From: Smaragdicoccus niigatensis DSM 44881 = NBRC 103563
Lineage (GTDB): Bacteria; Actinomycetota; Actinomycetes; Mycobacteriales; Mycobacteriaceae
Direction: 5' to 3'
Length of the DNA stretch: 64,000 nucleotides
Assembly: GCF_000380645.1 (NCBI RefSeq)
Contig: NZ_AQXZ01000016.1
Location: forward strand, 248,001-312,000
Positions 35,586 through 48,997 of this stretch are shown here, piece by piece. The position numbers and the translations under genes were made by a program. The notes beneath the pieces were generated by a model that saw only the letters and a list, made by a program, of their open reading frames with translations, was not told where the DNA came from and made no database searches. The first letter of the stretch is position 1, and each line of letters starts with the position of its first letter.

Positions 35586-35780
35586 CTACCAACGAGAGCG
35601 CGGTACGTCGAACTCGGCACACAACGAACGCCAGACTTCGCGCGGATCGAACCCCGCCGCGATCGCCTGTACCGCGGTTTTTCCACCGAACGCGGCAAGC
35701 GTGTGATCGTTCAGCATCGCGTCACCACGCGCAACGCCGAACTCCGCCTCCATGAGTGAACGGAACTCCGTCAGACGCAT
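35586..35780 (-). CDS. DUF3046 family small protein
   Basis: A 64-residue protein with the conserved DUF3046 sequence (MRLTEFRSLMEAEFGVARGD, then GGKTAVQAIAAGFDPREVWR). It occurs directly upstream of recA throughout the actinobacteria (Rv2738c in M. tuberculosis). The likely fold is a small helical bundle, and its role is unknown. The 9-base gap to the glycosyltransferase gene upstream suggests co-transcription; the recA SOS box and promoter lie after its stop. Confidence 0.9.
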   Translation of the reverse strand: MRLTEFRSLMEAEFGVARGDAMLNDHTLAAFGGKTAVQAIAAGFDPREVWRSLCAEFDVPRSRW

Positions 35781-35789
35781 GCCGCCAAC

Positions 35790-36971
35790 CTACCGGACGG
35801 GGCAGACGGCGGCCGACAGCGTGCCCGCGACGACATCACGGCACAACTGGACCGGATCGGAGACATCGCTGAGGGTCGCGCCCGCGGCTCGGGCCGCGTC
35901 CGTGTACGAGGAATCGCCCAGAACTTTTTCCACCGCCGAACGCAGAGATTGTGCAGTCAACGGCCGGACGACTTCGGCGCTCCCCTGCCGCTTCGCCCGG
36001 CTGGCGAGTTCCCACTGGTCTCCACCACCCGGAACGAGGACGAGTGGAACGCCCGCGAGCCAGGCCTTCGACACGATGCCGTGGCCCGAACCGCAGATGA
36101 TCAGCGACGAGCGGCGCAGGAGCACGTCCTGCCGGCCCAGGCCCTGAGTCACCCAGGACGGCAATGGCGTCGACGGCGCTTCCAGCGACGAGATGACGAC
36201 GCGAACCCCAAGATCCTCCAGAGCCTGGAGGCCGACCTCGACGAGGCCCTGCTGCCCACTGGTGGCCGTCGATGGCGCAATCATGACGACGGGACCGTCA
36301 CCGGCCGGCGGCTCGAGCACGGCATCTGTGGGTTCGACGTGCATCGGGCCGATGAGAAATGCATTCGCCGGCCAGTCCGGCCGGGACAGTTCGAAAGCAG
36401 GCACCGTGCCGATCAGGCGAATGTCCGGCTCACCACCCGTCGGCGGCAGACCGATCTTCCGGCGGGCATCCTGACGATGACCTTCGCCGACCGCGATGGA
36501 CGATGCGGTCAGGCGCCGAAGCAGCGCATCGCGGGCCCAGCCGAGCGGCCCACGCCCCCGCTCCAGGCCGAGGCCGAACGGCGGCAGCCCGCGGGAGGGC
36601 AGCCACATCGGCTGCACGAACAGCTCACCCCACGGAATGCCCACCAGCTCCGCGGTGAGTCCGCCACAGGCGGTCAGCAGGTCCGATACCAGGAAGTCGA
36701 ACGAACCGTCCTCGACCAACGGCCGAAGCGCTTCCACCATCCGCACGGTCCGGGCATGCAGCCGGTCCCCCGCGTCGAGATCGTTCTCGTCCGGCAGCGG
36801 GGCCAAAGCGGGCAGGAGAGACCACGTCAATCCCGCTTGCGCACAAACCTCTTTCCATCGCTCGCCCGTGAACACCACTGCGGTGTCACCGGCGTCGGCA
36901 AACCGACGAGCGAGCGCTATGGCCGGAAACGCGTGGCCCGGATCCGGACCCGCGACGAGAGCAACTCTCAC
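35790..36971 (-). CDS. glycosyltransferase, MGT/GT1-like
   Basis: A 393-residue GT-B glycosyltransferase related to macrolide and glycopeptide glycosyltransferases. The N-terminal acceptor lobe begins MRVALVAGPDPGHAFPAIAL. The C-terminal sugar-nucleotide lobe has SLIICGSGHGIVSKAWLAGV and PLVLVPGGGDQWELASRAKR, equivalent to the HxGxxT and D/E-Q motifs. The donor and acceptor are unknown. Its counterpart in M. tuberculosis is Rv2739c, also between pspA and recA. The start is a GTG 6 bases after the pspA stop, so it is probably part of the clgR-pspA transcript. Confidence 0.85.
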   Translation of the reverse strand: MRVALVAGPDPGHAFPAIALARRFADAGDTAVVFTGERWKEVCAQAGLTWSLLPALAPLPDENDLDAGDRLHARTVRMVEALRPLVEDGSFDFLVSDLLTACGGLTAELVGIPWGELFVQPMWLPSRGLPPFGLGLERGRGPLGWARDALLRRLTASSIAVGEGHRQDARRKIGLPPTGGEPDIRLIGTVPAFELSRPDWPANAFLIGPMHVEPTDAVLEPPAGDGPVVMIAPSTATSGQQGLVEVGLQALEDLGVRVVISSLEAPSTPLPSWVTQGLGRQDVLLRRSSLIICGSGHGIVSKAWLAGVPLVLVPGGGDQWELASRAKRQGSAEVVRPLTAQSLRSAVEKVLGDSSYTDAARAAGATLSDVSDPVQLCRDVVAGTLSAAVCPVR

Positions 36972-36977
36972 GCAGAA

Positions 36978-37784
36978 CTACTGCTGGTCAGCCTGCGGCT
37001 GGGCCTGCGGAGTGTTCGGAGCGATTGCGGGCTGGCTCGAGTTGCCGGCCGGCAGTTGGTCGCCGCGCATCGACGCACGGATCTGCTCGAGCCGGTTGTG
37101 GCCCGCCATCTGCACCGACGCCTGCTGAACTTCCATCATGCGACCCTGAACCGAGTTCTGGGCGAGCTCCGCGGCACCGAGGGCAGTCGCGTAACGACGC
37201 TCGATCTTCTCGCGGACGGCGTCAAGGCTCGGGGTGTTGCCCTGCGGCTGGAGCGAGGTGTCCATCGACCGCAGCGAGTCGCTGACGCGCTCCTGCATCT
37301 TCGCCTGCTCAAGCTGGCTCAGCAGCTTGGTGCGCTCGGCGACCTTCGACTGCAGAATCATCGCGTTCTGCTCGACGGCCTTCTTTGCCTGCGCGGCCGC
37401 CTGAAGTGCCGAGTCGTGCAGGACCTTGAGGTCCTCAACGCCCTGCTCCGCAGTCACGAGTTGCGCTGCGAACGCCTCCGCAGCGTTCGTGTACTGGATT
37501 GCCTTCTGCGCGTCGCCGGCAGTATTGGCCTGATCGGCAAGCAGGACCGCCTGACGAGCGTTGGCGTTGAGCTTCTCGACCTCGTCGAGCTGACGGCTCA
37601 GCTTCATCTCGAGCTGGCGCTGGTTGCCGATGACGACGGCAGCCTGCTGCGAAAGTGCCTGGTGCTGGCGCTGCGCATCTTCGATGGCCTGCTGGATCTG
37701 AATCTTCGGGTCCGCGTACTCGTCGACCTTCGAGCTGAACAGCGCCATCAGGTACTTCCAGCTTTTCACGAACGGGTTTGCCAC
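36978..37784 (-). CDS. pspA: phage shock protein A (PspA/IM30 family)
   Basis: A 268-residue ESCRT-III-like protein that polymerises on stressed membranes. The first helix ([20 protein letters not shown]) is amphipathic and membrane-binding, and residues about 25-225 are long coiled-coil helices rich in Gln, Ala and Lys. The last 35 residues form a flexible Gln/Pro/Ala tail. It follows clgR as in M. tuberculosis (clgR-pspA-Rv2743c-Rv2742c), but the membrane partners Rv2743c and Rv2742c are absent: a glycosyltransferase comes next. The start is a GTG with GGAGG 11 bases upstream. Confidence 0.93.
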   Translation of the reverse strand: MANPFVKSWKYLMALFSSKVDEYADPKIQIQQAIEDAQRQHQALSQQAAVVIGNQRQLEMKLSRQLDEVEKLNANARQAVLLADQANTAGDAQKAIQYTNAAEAFAAQLVTAEQGVEDLKVLHDSALQAAAQAKKAVEQNAMILQSKVAERTKLLSQLEQAKMQERVSDSLRSMDTSLQPQGNTPSLDAVREKIERRYATALGAAELAQNSVQGRMMEVQQASVQMAGHNRLEQIRASMRGDQLPAGNSSQPAIAPNTPQAQPQADQQ

Positions 37785-37872
37785 GACTGCTCACGCCTCC
37801 ATAAGTACTAACTCCCGGCCAAACTCGAATCTAGCCGCGAAACCGCAATTCTTCAGCACGTGTCTACCGCAA

Positions 37873-37890
37873 ATCAGGGCATACCCTGAT
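37873..37890. promoter_or_regulatory. palindrome between clgR and pspA
   Basis: ATCAGGG (37873-37879) and CCCTGAT (37884-37890) enclose CATA and abut the clgR stop codon. It can be a short terminator or attenuator for clgR or a protein site before pspA; the sequence alone does not decide. Confidence 0.5.
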
Positions 37891-38213
37891 CACGCAGCAG
37901 ACAACACCGGGGATTTCGGCGCCGGAATGACGATCTTCGTGTCGTCCGCAATACGCGACGACACCGTCGTGACCGCGACGTCGGCAGCGAGAGTGTCGCT
38001 CACTTCGCGCAGAACGTCCGACAGTTCGACTTCCAGGGCGTCACAGATTGCCGCGAGCAGTTCACTCGAAGCCTCTTTACGACCACGCTCGACTTCCGAC
38101 AGATATCCGAGACTGACGGCCGCTGACGTCGACACGTCGCGGAGCGTACGGCTCTGCTCGACTCGTGCACGCCGGAGACTCTCACCGAGTGCTTCACGCA
38201 TGAGTTGCGCCAT
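37890..38213 (-). CDS. clgR: transcriptional regulator ClgR
   Basis: A 107-residue XRE-type activator of the clp protease genes and of the psp locus. The helix-turn-helix spans about residues 12-65 ([20 protein letters not shown], then [20 protein letters not shown]). The hydrophobic C-terminal end (PVLSAA) matches the small-residue tail by which ClgR is itself degraded by ClpP. A SigE-type promoter lies upstream. It precedes pspA and follows the cinA-like gene on the same strand, as in M. tuberculosis (Rv2745c). Confidence 0.93.
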   Translation of the reverse strand: MAQLMREALGESLRRARVEQSRTLRDVSTSAAVSLGYLSEVERGRKEASSELLAAICDALEVELSDVLREVSDTLAADVAVTTVSSRIADDTKIVIPAPKSPVLSAA

Positions 38214-38240
38214 GGTCCCCTCCTATCTGCCGGCTCTCAC

Positions 38241-38253
38241 AGCGTTTAACGCT
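38241..38253. promoter_or_regulatory. palindrome AGCGTTTAACGCT over the clgR promoter
   Basis: A 13-base palindrome (two 6-base arms around one T) that covers the -10 of the SigE-type promoter and the cinA-like stop codon. It is placed where a repressor or ClgR itself could act. The arms read GCG...CGC, not the CGC...GCG I recall for ClgR targets, so the binder is open. Confidence 0.5.
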
Positions 38254-38274
38254 ATTCGACCGTGGTTTGGTTCC
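38248..38274 (-). promoter_or_regulatory. SigE-type promoter of clgR
   Basis: On the minus strand GGGGAACC (GGAAC at 38274-38270) and CGTT (GTT at 38250-38248) are 19 bases apart, matching the ECF SigE pattern also found before sigB. SigE drives clgR in M. tuberculosis. Confidence 0.6.
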
Positions 38275-38770
38275 CCAATCCACCCGCGAGTCTAGTGAGC
38301 ACCTCTGACAAGCACACTTCCACTGCCGCGGACCGGATGTCCCAACGATCACCTCTCAGCGAACATAGCCGCACAGATATTCCCGCGGCACTGGCAATTC
38401 CGATAAAGACAGTGCCCGCCGGATGCCCCTCCTGGGGGTCCGGACCGGCGACTCCGGTCAGCGAAATGCCCCAATCTGCCCCGGTCACCGAGCGGATATG
38501 TGTTGCGAGGTGCGCCGCCGTGGACTCCGAGACCGCACCATCAGCCGCCAGTTCCGCCTCGGGAACTCCACCGAGAGAAGCCTTCAGGTCGGTCGCGTAA
38601 ACAACGATGCCGCCGCGCAGCACATTGCTTGCGCCCGGGACGCTCGCGATCGTCGCAGCCACCAGGCCCGCGGTCAGCGATTCGGCAGTCGCCACGGTCT
38701 GACCGGCGGCGGTCAACGCAGCGACGAACTCGGCCGCCGGCGCGATGGACAGCAGCGGATCAGAACTCAT
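38252..38770 (-). CDS. CinA C-terminal domain (nicotinamide-nucleotide amidase) protein
   Basis: A 172-residue stand-alone CinA-C/PncC domain, which hydrolyses nicotinamide mononucleotide to the nicotinic acid form in pyridine nucleotide salvage. The conserved VATAESLTAGLVAATIASVP with active-site Ser-Thr, YATDLKASLGGVP and GVAGPDPQEGHPAGTVFIG motifs are all present. The ATG overlaps the pgsA stop by 4 bases (ATGA), so it is translationally coupled to phospholipid synthesis. clgR follows 38 bases later. Mycobacteria carry the same small gene between pgsA and clgR. Confidence 0.9.
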   Translation of the reverse strand: MSSDPLLSIAPAAEFVAALTAAGQTVATAESLTAGLVAATIASVPGASNVLRGGIVVYATDLKASLGGVPEAELAADGAVSESTAAHLATHIRSVTGADWGISLTGVAGPDPQEGHPAGTVFIGIASAAGISVRLCSLRGDRWDIRSAAVEVCLSEVLTRLAGGLGNQTTVE

Positions 38771-39351
38771 GCGGCCGTGGCGATACTCGACTTACGCAAT
38801 CGATACGCATCGACCACATAGTCCAGCCCGGTGAGGACGGTCAGCGCGACTGCGAGGTACATGACACCGAGGATGAACAACTCCGTGCCCTCCACGAGCG
38901 GCAAAAGGTACAACCCGATCGCGACGGTCTGGACCACGGTCTTGATCTTGCCGCCACGGCCGGCGGGCATGACGCCGTACTTCTTCACGGCGAACCGCAT
39001 CGCGGTGATGCCGAGCTCGCGGACGAGGATCACGATCGTGATCCACCAGGCGAGCTCGCCCAAGAAGGACAAACCGATGAGCGCCGCACCGATGAGGGCT
39101 TTGTCCGCAATCGGGTCCGCAAGCTTGCCGAAGTCCGTCACCAGGTCATAGCGACGGGCGAGATGACCGTCGAATGCGTCGGTGATGATCGCGGCGAAGA
39201 ACACACCCGCTGCGATCAGGCGCGACGTGGCATTGTCGCCGCCTTCGAAGAGCAGCGCGAAGACGAATACAGGCACCGCGAGCAGGCGAAGAACCGTGAG
39301 CGCATTGGCGATATTCAGGTTCGACGGGGTGTCGCTCTGGGTGGCTGCCAC
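38767..39351 (-). CDS. pgsA: CDP-diacylglycerol-glycerol-3-phosphate phosphatidyltransferase
   Basis: A 194-residue CDP-alcohol phosphatidyltransferase making phosphatidylglycerol phosphate, precursor of PG and cardiolipin. The catalytic motif D-x2-DG-x2-AR-x8-G-x3-D-x3-D is visible as DAFDGHLARRYDLVTDFGKLADPIAD (about residues 58-83, with the key Asp and Gly residues). About six membrane segments are seen. The order pgsA-cinA-clgR-pspA ties membrane lipid synthesis to envelope stress. It diverges from argA across 59 bases. Confidence 0.93.
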   Translation of the reverse strand: MAATQSDTPSNLNIANALTVLRLLAVPVFVFALLFEGGDNATSRLIAAGVFFAAIITDAFDGHLARRYDLVTDFGKLADPIADKALIGAALIGLSFLGELAWWITIVILVRELGITAMRFAVKKYGVMPAGRGGKIKTVVQTVAIGLYLLPLVEGTELFILGVMYLAVALTVLTGLDYVVDAYRLRKSSIATAA

Positions 39352-39410
39352 GACTGTGACTGTACCGGCTCAGGGGGTGGGTTGTGCCCCTGATCTGTAC
39401 CCTCACATTC

Positions 39411-39947
39411 ATGACCGACAGCACCAGTTCCGGTTCCGCTCACCCGGATTCGACGCAGGTACTGGTTCGCCGCGCCCGCACGACCGACGTCCGGGGGATC
39501 AAGGCCCTCGTCGATATCTACGCGCCCAGAATCCTCCTCGAGAAGAACCTCGTGACGCTGTACGAAGACGTCCAAGAGTTCTGGGTCGCCGAGGTCGACG
39601 GACGGGTCGTCGGCTGCGGAGCTCTCCACGTGCTGTGGGCCGACCTGGGCGAACTACGCACGATCGCCGCGCACCCGGACGTGCGCCGGCTGAAAGTCGG
39701 CCATCGGATCGTCGCGCAGCTCATCGAGGTCGCCCGCGAGATCGGTCTGAGGCGGTTGTTCGTGCTGACCTTCGAGGTCGGATTCTTCGCCAGCCACGGA
39801 TTCGTGGAAATCGAGGGGACGCCGGTCAGCGCCGACGTCTACGCCGAGATCCGCCGCTCGTACGACGAGGGTGTCGCCGAGTTCCTTGATCTCAGCGCAC
39901 ACAAGCCCAATACGCTCGGCAACACCCGGATGCTGCTGACGCTCTGA
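39411..39947 (+). CDS. argA: amino-acid N-acetyltransferase ArgA (actinobacterial type)
   Basis: A 178-residue GNAT-fold N-acetylglutamate synthase of the short, actinobacterial type (Rv2747 in M. tuberculosis), lacking the amino-acid-kinase domain of E. coli ArgA. The acetyl-CoA loop appears as RTIAAHPDVRRLKVGHRIVA, and FVLTFEVGFFASHGFVEI is the typical beta-4/beta-5 region. It starts arginine synthesis. TACCCT at 39398-39403 lies 7 bases before the ATG and could give a leaderless transcript. A very long hairpin follows. Confidence 0.93.
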   Translation: MTDSTSSGSAHPDSTQVLVRRARTTDVRGIKALVDIYAPRILLEKNLVTLYEDVQEFWVAEVDGRVVGCGALHVLWADLGELRTIAAHPDVRRLKVGHRIVAQLIEVAREIGLRRLFVLTFEVGFFASHGFVEIEGTPVSADVYAEIRRSYDEGVAEFLDLSAHKPNTLGNTRMLLTL

Positions 39948-39957
39948 AACGGCCAAG

Positions 39958-40009
39958 GGACCTGACAGCTTCGCCATCGAAATACGTCGATGGCGAAGCT
40001 GTCAGGTCC
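39958..40009. terminator. 23-bp perfect inverted repeat between argA and ftsK
   Basis: The arms 39958-39980 and 39987-40009 are exact complements over 23 bases around the loop AATACG. Such a long perfect stem is rare in actinobacterial terminators. It lies 10 bases after argA and 11 before the ftsK end, so it can stop transcription from both sides. Confidence 0.85.
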
Positions 40010-40020
40010 TCCTGCCGAAC

Positions 40021-42519
40021 TCAGAACCCCGCGTCGTCCTCGTCATCCTCCGGCATGGCCCCACCATTGCGGATCATGTAGAGCGTGCCGTCGAGTTCGT
40101 CGGGCTTGATGAGCACTTCACGCGCCTTCGAACCCTCGCTCGGACCGACGATCCCCCGGGTCTCCATGAGGTCCATGAGACGACCCGCCTTGGCGAACCC
40201 GACCCGCAGCTTGCGCTGCAGCATCGACGTCGAACCGAACTGCGAAGACACCACGAGCTCGACCGCCTGCAGCAGCACGTCCATGTCATCGCCGACGTCA
40301 CTGTCGATGTCTCGTTTCTCGACGGTCTTCATCGTGACGCCCTCGGTGTATTGGGGCTCGGCCTGCTTCTTGGTGAACGCGACGATCGCCTGGATCTCTT
40401 CGTCGCTGACGTACGCACCCTGCACGCGGATCGGCTTCGAGACGTCCGACGGCAGGAACAGTCCGTCACCCTTACCGATGAGCTTCTCCGCGCCGACCTG
40501 GTCGAGGATGACGCGCGAGTTCGTCGCGTTCGTGACACCGAACGCCAGACGCGACGGCACGTTCGCCTTGATCAGACCCGTGACGACCGAGACCACCGGC
40601 TGCTGGGTCGCGAGGACGAGGTGGATACCGGCCGCACGCGCCTTCTGCGTGATGCGGACGATCGCGTCTTCGACGTCCCGGGGCGCCTGCATCATGAGGT
40701 CCGCGAGCTCGTCGACAACGGCCAGGATGTACGGGTACGGCCGGTACACCCGCTCGCTGCCGAGCGGCGTGCTGATCTCCCCCGACCTGACCTTCGAGTT
40801 GAAGTCGTCGATGTGGCGAACACCGCTCGCGCTCATGTCCTGATAGCGCTGCTCCATCTCCTCGACCAACCAGGCGAGCGCCGCAGCGGCCTTCTTCGGG
40901 TCGGTGATGACTGGCGTGATGAGGTGCGGAATCCCCTGGTACGGAGGGAATTCGACCATCTTCGGGTCGATGAGGATCATCCGGACCTCGTCCGGCGTCG
41001 CGCGCTGAAGCAGCGATACCAGCATCGAGTTGATGAAGCTCGACTTACCCGAACCGGTCGAACCGGCGACGAGAAGGTGCGGCATCTTCGCCATGTTAGC
41101 GCTGATGAAGTGCCCCTCCACGTCCTTGCCGATACCGAAGACCATCGGGTGATGGTCCTTTCGGGTGCTCGGCGCGACGAGGACGTCCTTGAGCCGGACG
41201 ACTTCGCGGTCGTTGTTCGGCACCTCGATACCGACTGCCGACTTACCTGGGATCGGCGCCAGAAGTCGCACGTTGTCGGTCGCAACCGCATACGCGAGGT
41301 TCTTCTGCAGCGCGGTGAAGCGCTCGACCTTCACACCGGGTCCGAGTTCGATCTCGTAGCGGGTGACCGTCGGGCCACGCTGATAGCCCGTGACCACTGC
41401 GTCGATCTTGAACTGGTCGAGCACCTCGGAGATCGACTCGATCAAGCGGTCGTTGTCGCGCGATCCGCGCTTGGACGGCTCCCCGGCTTCGAGAATGTCG
41501 AGCGGCGGCAGGCTGTAGTCGCCGTCGACGACGCGGTCGGTGACCATGTCGAACTTCTCTTCGACCTTTTCGATCGCCTTCGCGAGAAGCTTCTTCTTCG
41601 CCGGCTTCTCTGCCTTGGGCATCGGAACTTGGACAACCGGCTCAACTGGAAGTTCGGAGGGTTCGAGACCTCTCGAGGGCTTCGCGGCGGGTTCCGGCGT
41701 GACAGGTGGCGCGGCAAAAGGCTTGGCGATCGGGGCGGCGACCGCGCGCGGTGCTTCCTCGTGGTGCGGATGCGGGAGCGCCTCGAGACGTGCACGAACT
41801 TCGTCGGCGATGTCGCGGACACTGCTGCCGGTCAGCAGCAGGAATCCGAAAGCCGCCGCGATGACCAGCAGCGGAACCGAGATCCAGGCGCTCAGGCCTT
41901 CGGTCAGCGGGCCGGCCGCAAGGAATCCGAGCCAACCGCCGGCACCCGAACGTCCCTCGACGGTCGTGGGTGAGCCCGCGATGACATGTGCCATTCCCAG
42001 GACTGCCGCGCCGAGAAGGAACGAGCCCAGCAGGAATCGCGGCCGTGCTTCCGGCCTCGGCTCACTCCGGAACAAGCAGACCGCAATGAACCCGGTCACC
42101 ACCGGGATCGTCGCTGCGACGACACCCATCAGGCTGCGCAGCCCCTTGTCGATCCCACCGCCAACCGGTCCGCCCGCGCTGAACCACACCGCGCCGGCGA
42201 CGATCGCGGTGACGGCAACAAGTGCCAGCGCGATGCCATCCCGACGTTGTCCGTTGTCGACCTGCCGGGCCCGGCTCACGGCGCGAGTCGTCACACCGAC
42301 GCCGCGCGCGGCCATCGTCCAACTCGCCGCGATGCCCTTCCCGACGAGGTTCATCGTCTGTGGAGGTGCCTGCTTCTTCGCCGCCGGACGCTTGGCCGGG
42401 GTCTTACCTTTTGCAGGGGTGCGAGGGCGCGCTGCGGCGCTCGTCTTGCGCGGAGTTCGGCTGCCACTACTGCTACCAGCCGATTTCCGCGCCGTACCGC
42501 TGCCAGTCTTCACTGCCAT
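40021..42519 (-). CDS. ftsK: DNA translocase FtsK
   Basis: An 832-residue septum-bound DNA pump that clears the chromosome from the closing division site. A basic, Ala/Pro/Lys-rich lead of 80 residues is followed by four membrane segments (about residues 95-230), a linker with Pro and Glu, the alpha-beta motor (Walker [15 protein letters not shown] near residue 485, Walker [14 protein letters not shown] near 513), and the gamma winged helix at about residues 760-825, which reads polar KOPS sequences. It ends in an acidic tail ([11 protein letters not shown]). No FtsZ-type division gene lies nearby. Confidence 0.96.
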   Translation of the reverse strand: MAVKTGSGTARKSAGSSSGSRTPRKTSAAARPRTPAKGKTPAKRPAAKKQAPPQTMNLVGKGIAASWTMAARGVGVTTRAVSRARQVDNGQRRDGIALALVAVTAIVAGAVWFSAGGPVGGGIDKGLRSLMGVVAATIPVVTGFIAVCLFRSEPRPEARPRFLLGSFLLGAAVLGMAHVIAGSPTTVEGRSGAGGWLGFLAAGPLTEGLSAWISVPLLVIAAAFGFLLLTGSSVRDIADEVRARLEALPHPHHEEAPRAVAAPIAKPFAAPPVTPEPAAKPSRGLEPSELPVEPVVQVPMPKAEKPAKKKLLAKAIEKVEEKFDMVTDRVVDGDYSLPPLDILEAGEPSKRGSRDNDRLIESISEVLDQFKIDAVVTGYQRGPTVTRYEIELGPGVKVERFTALQKNLAYAVATDNVRLLAPIPGKSAVGIEVPNNDREVVRLKDVLVAPSTRKDHHPMVFGIGKDVEGHFISANMAKMPHLLVAGSTGSGKSSFINSMLVSLLQRATPDEVRMILIDPKMVEFPPYQGIPHLITPVITDPKKAAAALAWLVEEMEQRYQDMSASGVRHIDDFNSKVRSGEISTPLGSERVYRPYPYILAVVDELADLMMQAPRDVEDAIVRITQKARAAGIHLVLATQQPVVSVVTGLIKANVPSRLAFGVTNATNSRVILDQVGAEKLIGKGDGLFLPSDVSKPIRVQGAYVSDEEIQAIVAFTKKQAEPQYTEGVTMKTVEKRDIDSDVGDDMDVLLQAVELVVSSQFGSTSMLQRKLRVGFAKAGRLMDLMETRGIVGPSEGSKAREVLIKPDELDGTLYMIRNGGAMPEDDEDDAGF

Positions 42520-42652
42520 AGTTATTCACAGTAGCCTCAGCGGCCTCACAGGCCCACCTTTGCGCGCCTGTCTCAATCAGCTTGTGACGCTAGGCATGAG
42601 CCCCGTCACACTCGGCGTGTCAACCACTCCCCTACCCCACCGAATGCGCCCA

Positions 42653-44209
42653 TCACGCCGACTTTGTCCACGTTCCGAGGCCGTTTCGGTTGAAGTAATC
42701 CTGTTTGACCGTTCCGTCGTCGACATCGAAGGTCACCGAGGACAACGACCCTTCGGCCTCACTGCTGAGCGGCGGGGTGAACGCGAAGGTGTTGCCGTCC
42801 CACGGATCGAGATTGAACTCGACATTCCCCGTCGGGCCCATCGCGGCGTGCAGCCGCCCGTTCTGAACATCGACCACGAGATCGCCGAAGTACGGGTTCG
42901 AATAGGTTCCGACGTACGACGTGAACGGATCGGGTGGCGCCGCGATCGTCGGTCGCGTCTTACCCACCAGATCACCGGCGGGTTCGTATAACGGGGCGAA
43001 GACCTTGCCGAAGTAGTCGATCCAGTCCCGGCTCGTGTCGCCGGTCTGGACGACATCGAGAAACTGCGATGCCAATGCCTCGGCCGCGCCGACCGGTGCC
43101 GCGTTGGTCAGGACGACGATTCCGACTCCAAGTGCGGGGAGCATCGCCACGCGCGTCGCACCGCCAACGAAGAACGCCCCCGAATGACTGATCTCCGTCG
43201 TGCCCGTGGGCTGCGGATCGACGTTGAATCCGTAGCCATAGAAACCTGGCAGTTCGCCGGGCGCGGCCGCCGGACGGTTCGTGATCTGTGCGCTGACCGC
43301 CGGCAACAAGGCCCCGGGCGAGATGATCGTCTTTCCGCCGAACTTCCCGTCGCCGAGGACCATCGACATCCACCGGGCGAGGTCCTTCACGTTCGAACTC
43401 ACCCCGCCCGCAGGCGATTGCGTATCGGGATTGCGCTGGTAGAGCGGCGCGAAGCCGCCGGGCGTTTTGGCATGAAGCACCGCGCGGTTGCGGTGTGCAA
43501 GGAAGTCGGCCGTGCGCGAACTCGTCGAGTTCATCCCCAGTGGCTGGTAGATCGCGTTCTGCGACAGCGTCTCCCAGTCGGTCCCGGCCGCGACCGCAGC
43601 ACTCGCTGCACCCGCCGTCGTGCCGAAATTCGCATAGCCGTAGACCTCCCGGAACGGCCCCAACGGTAGGAACTGCAGATGGTCGAGGATGTAGGAACGA
43701 TCGAACCCGAGTTCTTCGAGGTCATCACCGGCCGCCGCAGGTAGGCCGGTGCGGTGGGCGTAGAAGTCCCCCACGGTCGCGTGCGCGGTCACGTACGGAT
43801 CGGCGAGCGCGAAGTTCGGCAGAAATCGTGTCACCGGGTCGTCCCACGACAGCTTTCCGGCGGTGACCTGGGTCGCGACGACCGTCGCACCGATCGACTT
43901 CGACATGGACGCGATCTGGAAGACGGTGTCCGCGTTGACCTCGGCCGATTTCCCCTGCTCACGCACTCCGTAGCCTTGCGCGAACACCATGTCGTCGCCG
44001 TGGACGACCGCGACGGCCAGCCCCGGAATGTGGTCGCGATTCATCACGTCCCGAGCGAGGCCATTAAGGCGGCGGATGGCCGTATCAAACCGACCTTGAT
44101 CGAAGCCGTCGGTGCGCTTCTCCGGCGGATTGGACCCACACGCTGCCGGAACGACGAGTACGACGGCGATCGCAGCCGCGGAGATCCGGGCGAGCACAGT
44201 CTCGAACAT
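42653..44209 (-). CDS. serine hydrolase, class C beta-lactamase family lipoprotein
   Basis: A 518-residue extracellular hydrolase of the beta-lactamase/penicillin-binding-protein fold. A signal peptide ends in VPAACGS, a lipobox at about residue 24. The catalytic Ser-Lys is in IASMSKSIGA (SMSK, about residues 101-104), the YxN in VYGYANFGT, and HSGAF is at about residue 341. The last 100 residues form a DUF3471-like beta domain. The substrate is unknown; it could be a D-amino-acid peptidase or an esterase, and resistance is not implied. It is a stand-alone gene between ftsK and the TIGR03085 gene. Confidence 0.85.
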   Translation of the reverse strand: MFETVLARISAAAIAVVLVVPAACGSNPPEKRTDGFDQGRFDTAIRRLNGLARDVMNRDHIPGLAVAVVHGDDMVFAQGYGVREQGKSAEVNADTVFQIASMSKSIGATVVATQVTAGKLSWDDPVTRFLPNFALADPYVTAHATVGDFYAHRTGLPAAAGDDLEELGFDRSYILDHLQFLPLGPFREVYGYANFGTTAGAASAAVAAGTDWETLSQNAIYQPLGMNSTSSRTADFLAHRNRAVLHAKTPGGFAPLYQRNPDTQSPAGGVSSNVKDLARWMSMVLGDGKFGGKTIISPGALLPAVSAQITNRPAAAPGELPGFYGYGFNVDPQPTGTTEISHSGAFFVGGATRVAMLPALGVGIVVLTNAAPVGAAEALASQFLDVVQTGDTSRDWIDYFGKVFAPLYEPAGDLVGKTRPTIAAPPDPFTSYVGTYSNPYFGDLVVDVQNGRLHAAMGPTGNVEFNLDPWDGNTFAFTPPLSSEAEGSLSSVTFDVDDGTVKQDYFNRNGLGTWTKSA

Positions 44210-44284
44210 CGACCGCCTCCAACCAGTACCGCCGTCATTCGACGATATGCCTGAAGACCAACGCCCGTAACGGAATTCGGCGGT

Positions 44285-44908
44285 TCAGACCGAGCGGTCG
44301 CAGCCCAGGACCGCGGCGACGTCCGCCTCGTCTCCCTCGGCGGTCACGTTGACCGCCTTGCGCCCGAAGGCGAGCAGGAGGATTTCCGACGGTGCACCGG
44401 TGATCGTGACCGTGCGCTTGCCCGACTTCTTGGCGACCAAGCGCTTCCCCATGTCCGTCACGAGCACGACCGACACGGGGGCCGAACGGAAAGTCTGCGG
44501 AGCGACGTTCCGGACGATCACCCACAGTGAGGCTTCGTCGCGATCAGACAGATGGCGGGACTCCCAGCGGTTGCCGCCACGGCGAACGTCTTCGTGGTGA
44601 ACGAACATCTCGCTGGTATTGAAGAGTCGGTCGGGTCCTTTGCCCATCCACCAGACCGGGGGTCCGGTGCGAATGTCCTCGAGGAGCTCATCGAACGGCT
44701 TCTCGGTGTAGCCCTTGCGGATTCGCTCGGTATAGGCGGCCAGCGGCCCACCCATGATGCCGGGCGCGGCATCGGGTCGACGCTCGCGGATGACGATGTG
44801 GGCGGCCAGATCCTTGACGGTCCAGCCTTCGCACAATGTCGGCGCCGCGGGGCCCGCGGACCGCATCGACTTCACCATTGCCTGTCGTTCACGCTGCGCA
44901 AGAGACAT
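44285..44908 (-). CDS. TIGR03085 family metal-binding protein
   Basis: A 207-residue member of the DinB/maleylpyruvate isomerase-like helical family that in actinobacteria is annotated TIGR03085. The histidine ligands lie at the usual helix positions (LAAHIVIRERRP and MFVHHEDVRRG), and a Trp-Trp pair (PPVWWMGKGPD) is typical. Related enzymes use mycothiol or bacillithiol as cofactor, so a mycothiol-dependent transfer is possible but not shown. It starts 2 bases from the end of RNase J on the same strand. Confidence 0.8.
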   Translation of the reverse strand: MSLAQRERQAMVKSMRSAGPAAPTLCEGWTVKDLAAHIVIRERRPDAAPGIMGGPLAAYTERIRKGYTEKPFDELLEDIRTGPPVWWMGKGPDRLFNTSEMFVHHEDVRRGGNRWESRHLSDRDEASLWVIVRNVAPQTFRSAPVSVVLVTDMGKRLVAKKSGKRTVTITGAPSEILLLAFGRKAVNVTAEGDEADVAAVLGCDRSV

Positions 44909-44910
44909 GT

Positions 44911-48888
<3,978 letters not shown>

Positions 48889-48997
48889 GCAGGTTCGTTC
48901 AGGTCGCCATTCGACGTCCGTTTCGCCGGGAATTCGCTAGTTTGAGGGCAGCCTGGCCGCGCGTCGGTCGGATTCCTCTCGGGAAAGCGTATCGACG

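Noticed and set aside
42541-42652. Hairpin GTGACG...CGTCAC (42584-42609) as a terminator of the serine hydrolase or ftsK
   Set aside because: Only a 6-bp stem with a 14-base loop, on the upstream side of ftsK; too weak to call.
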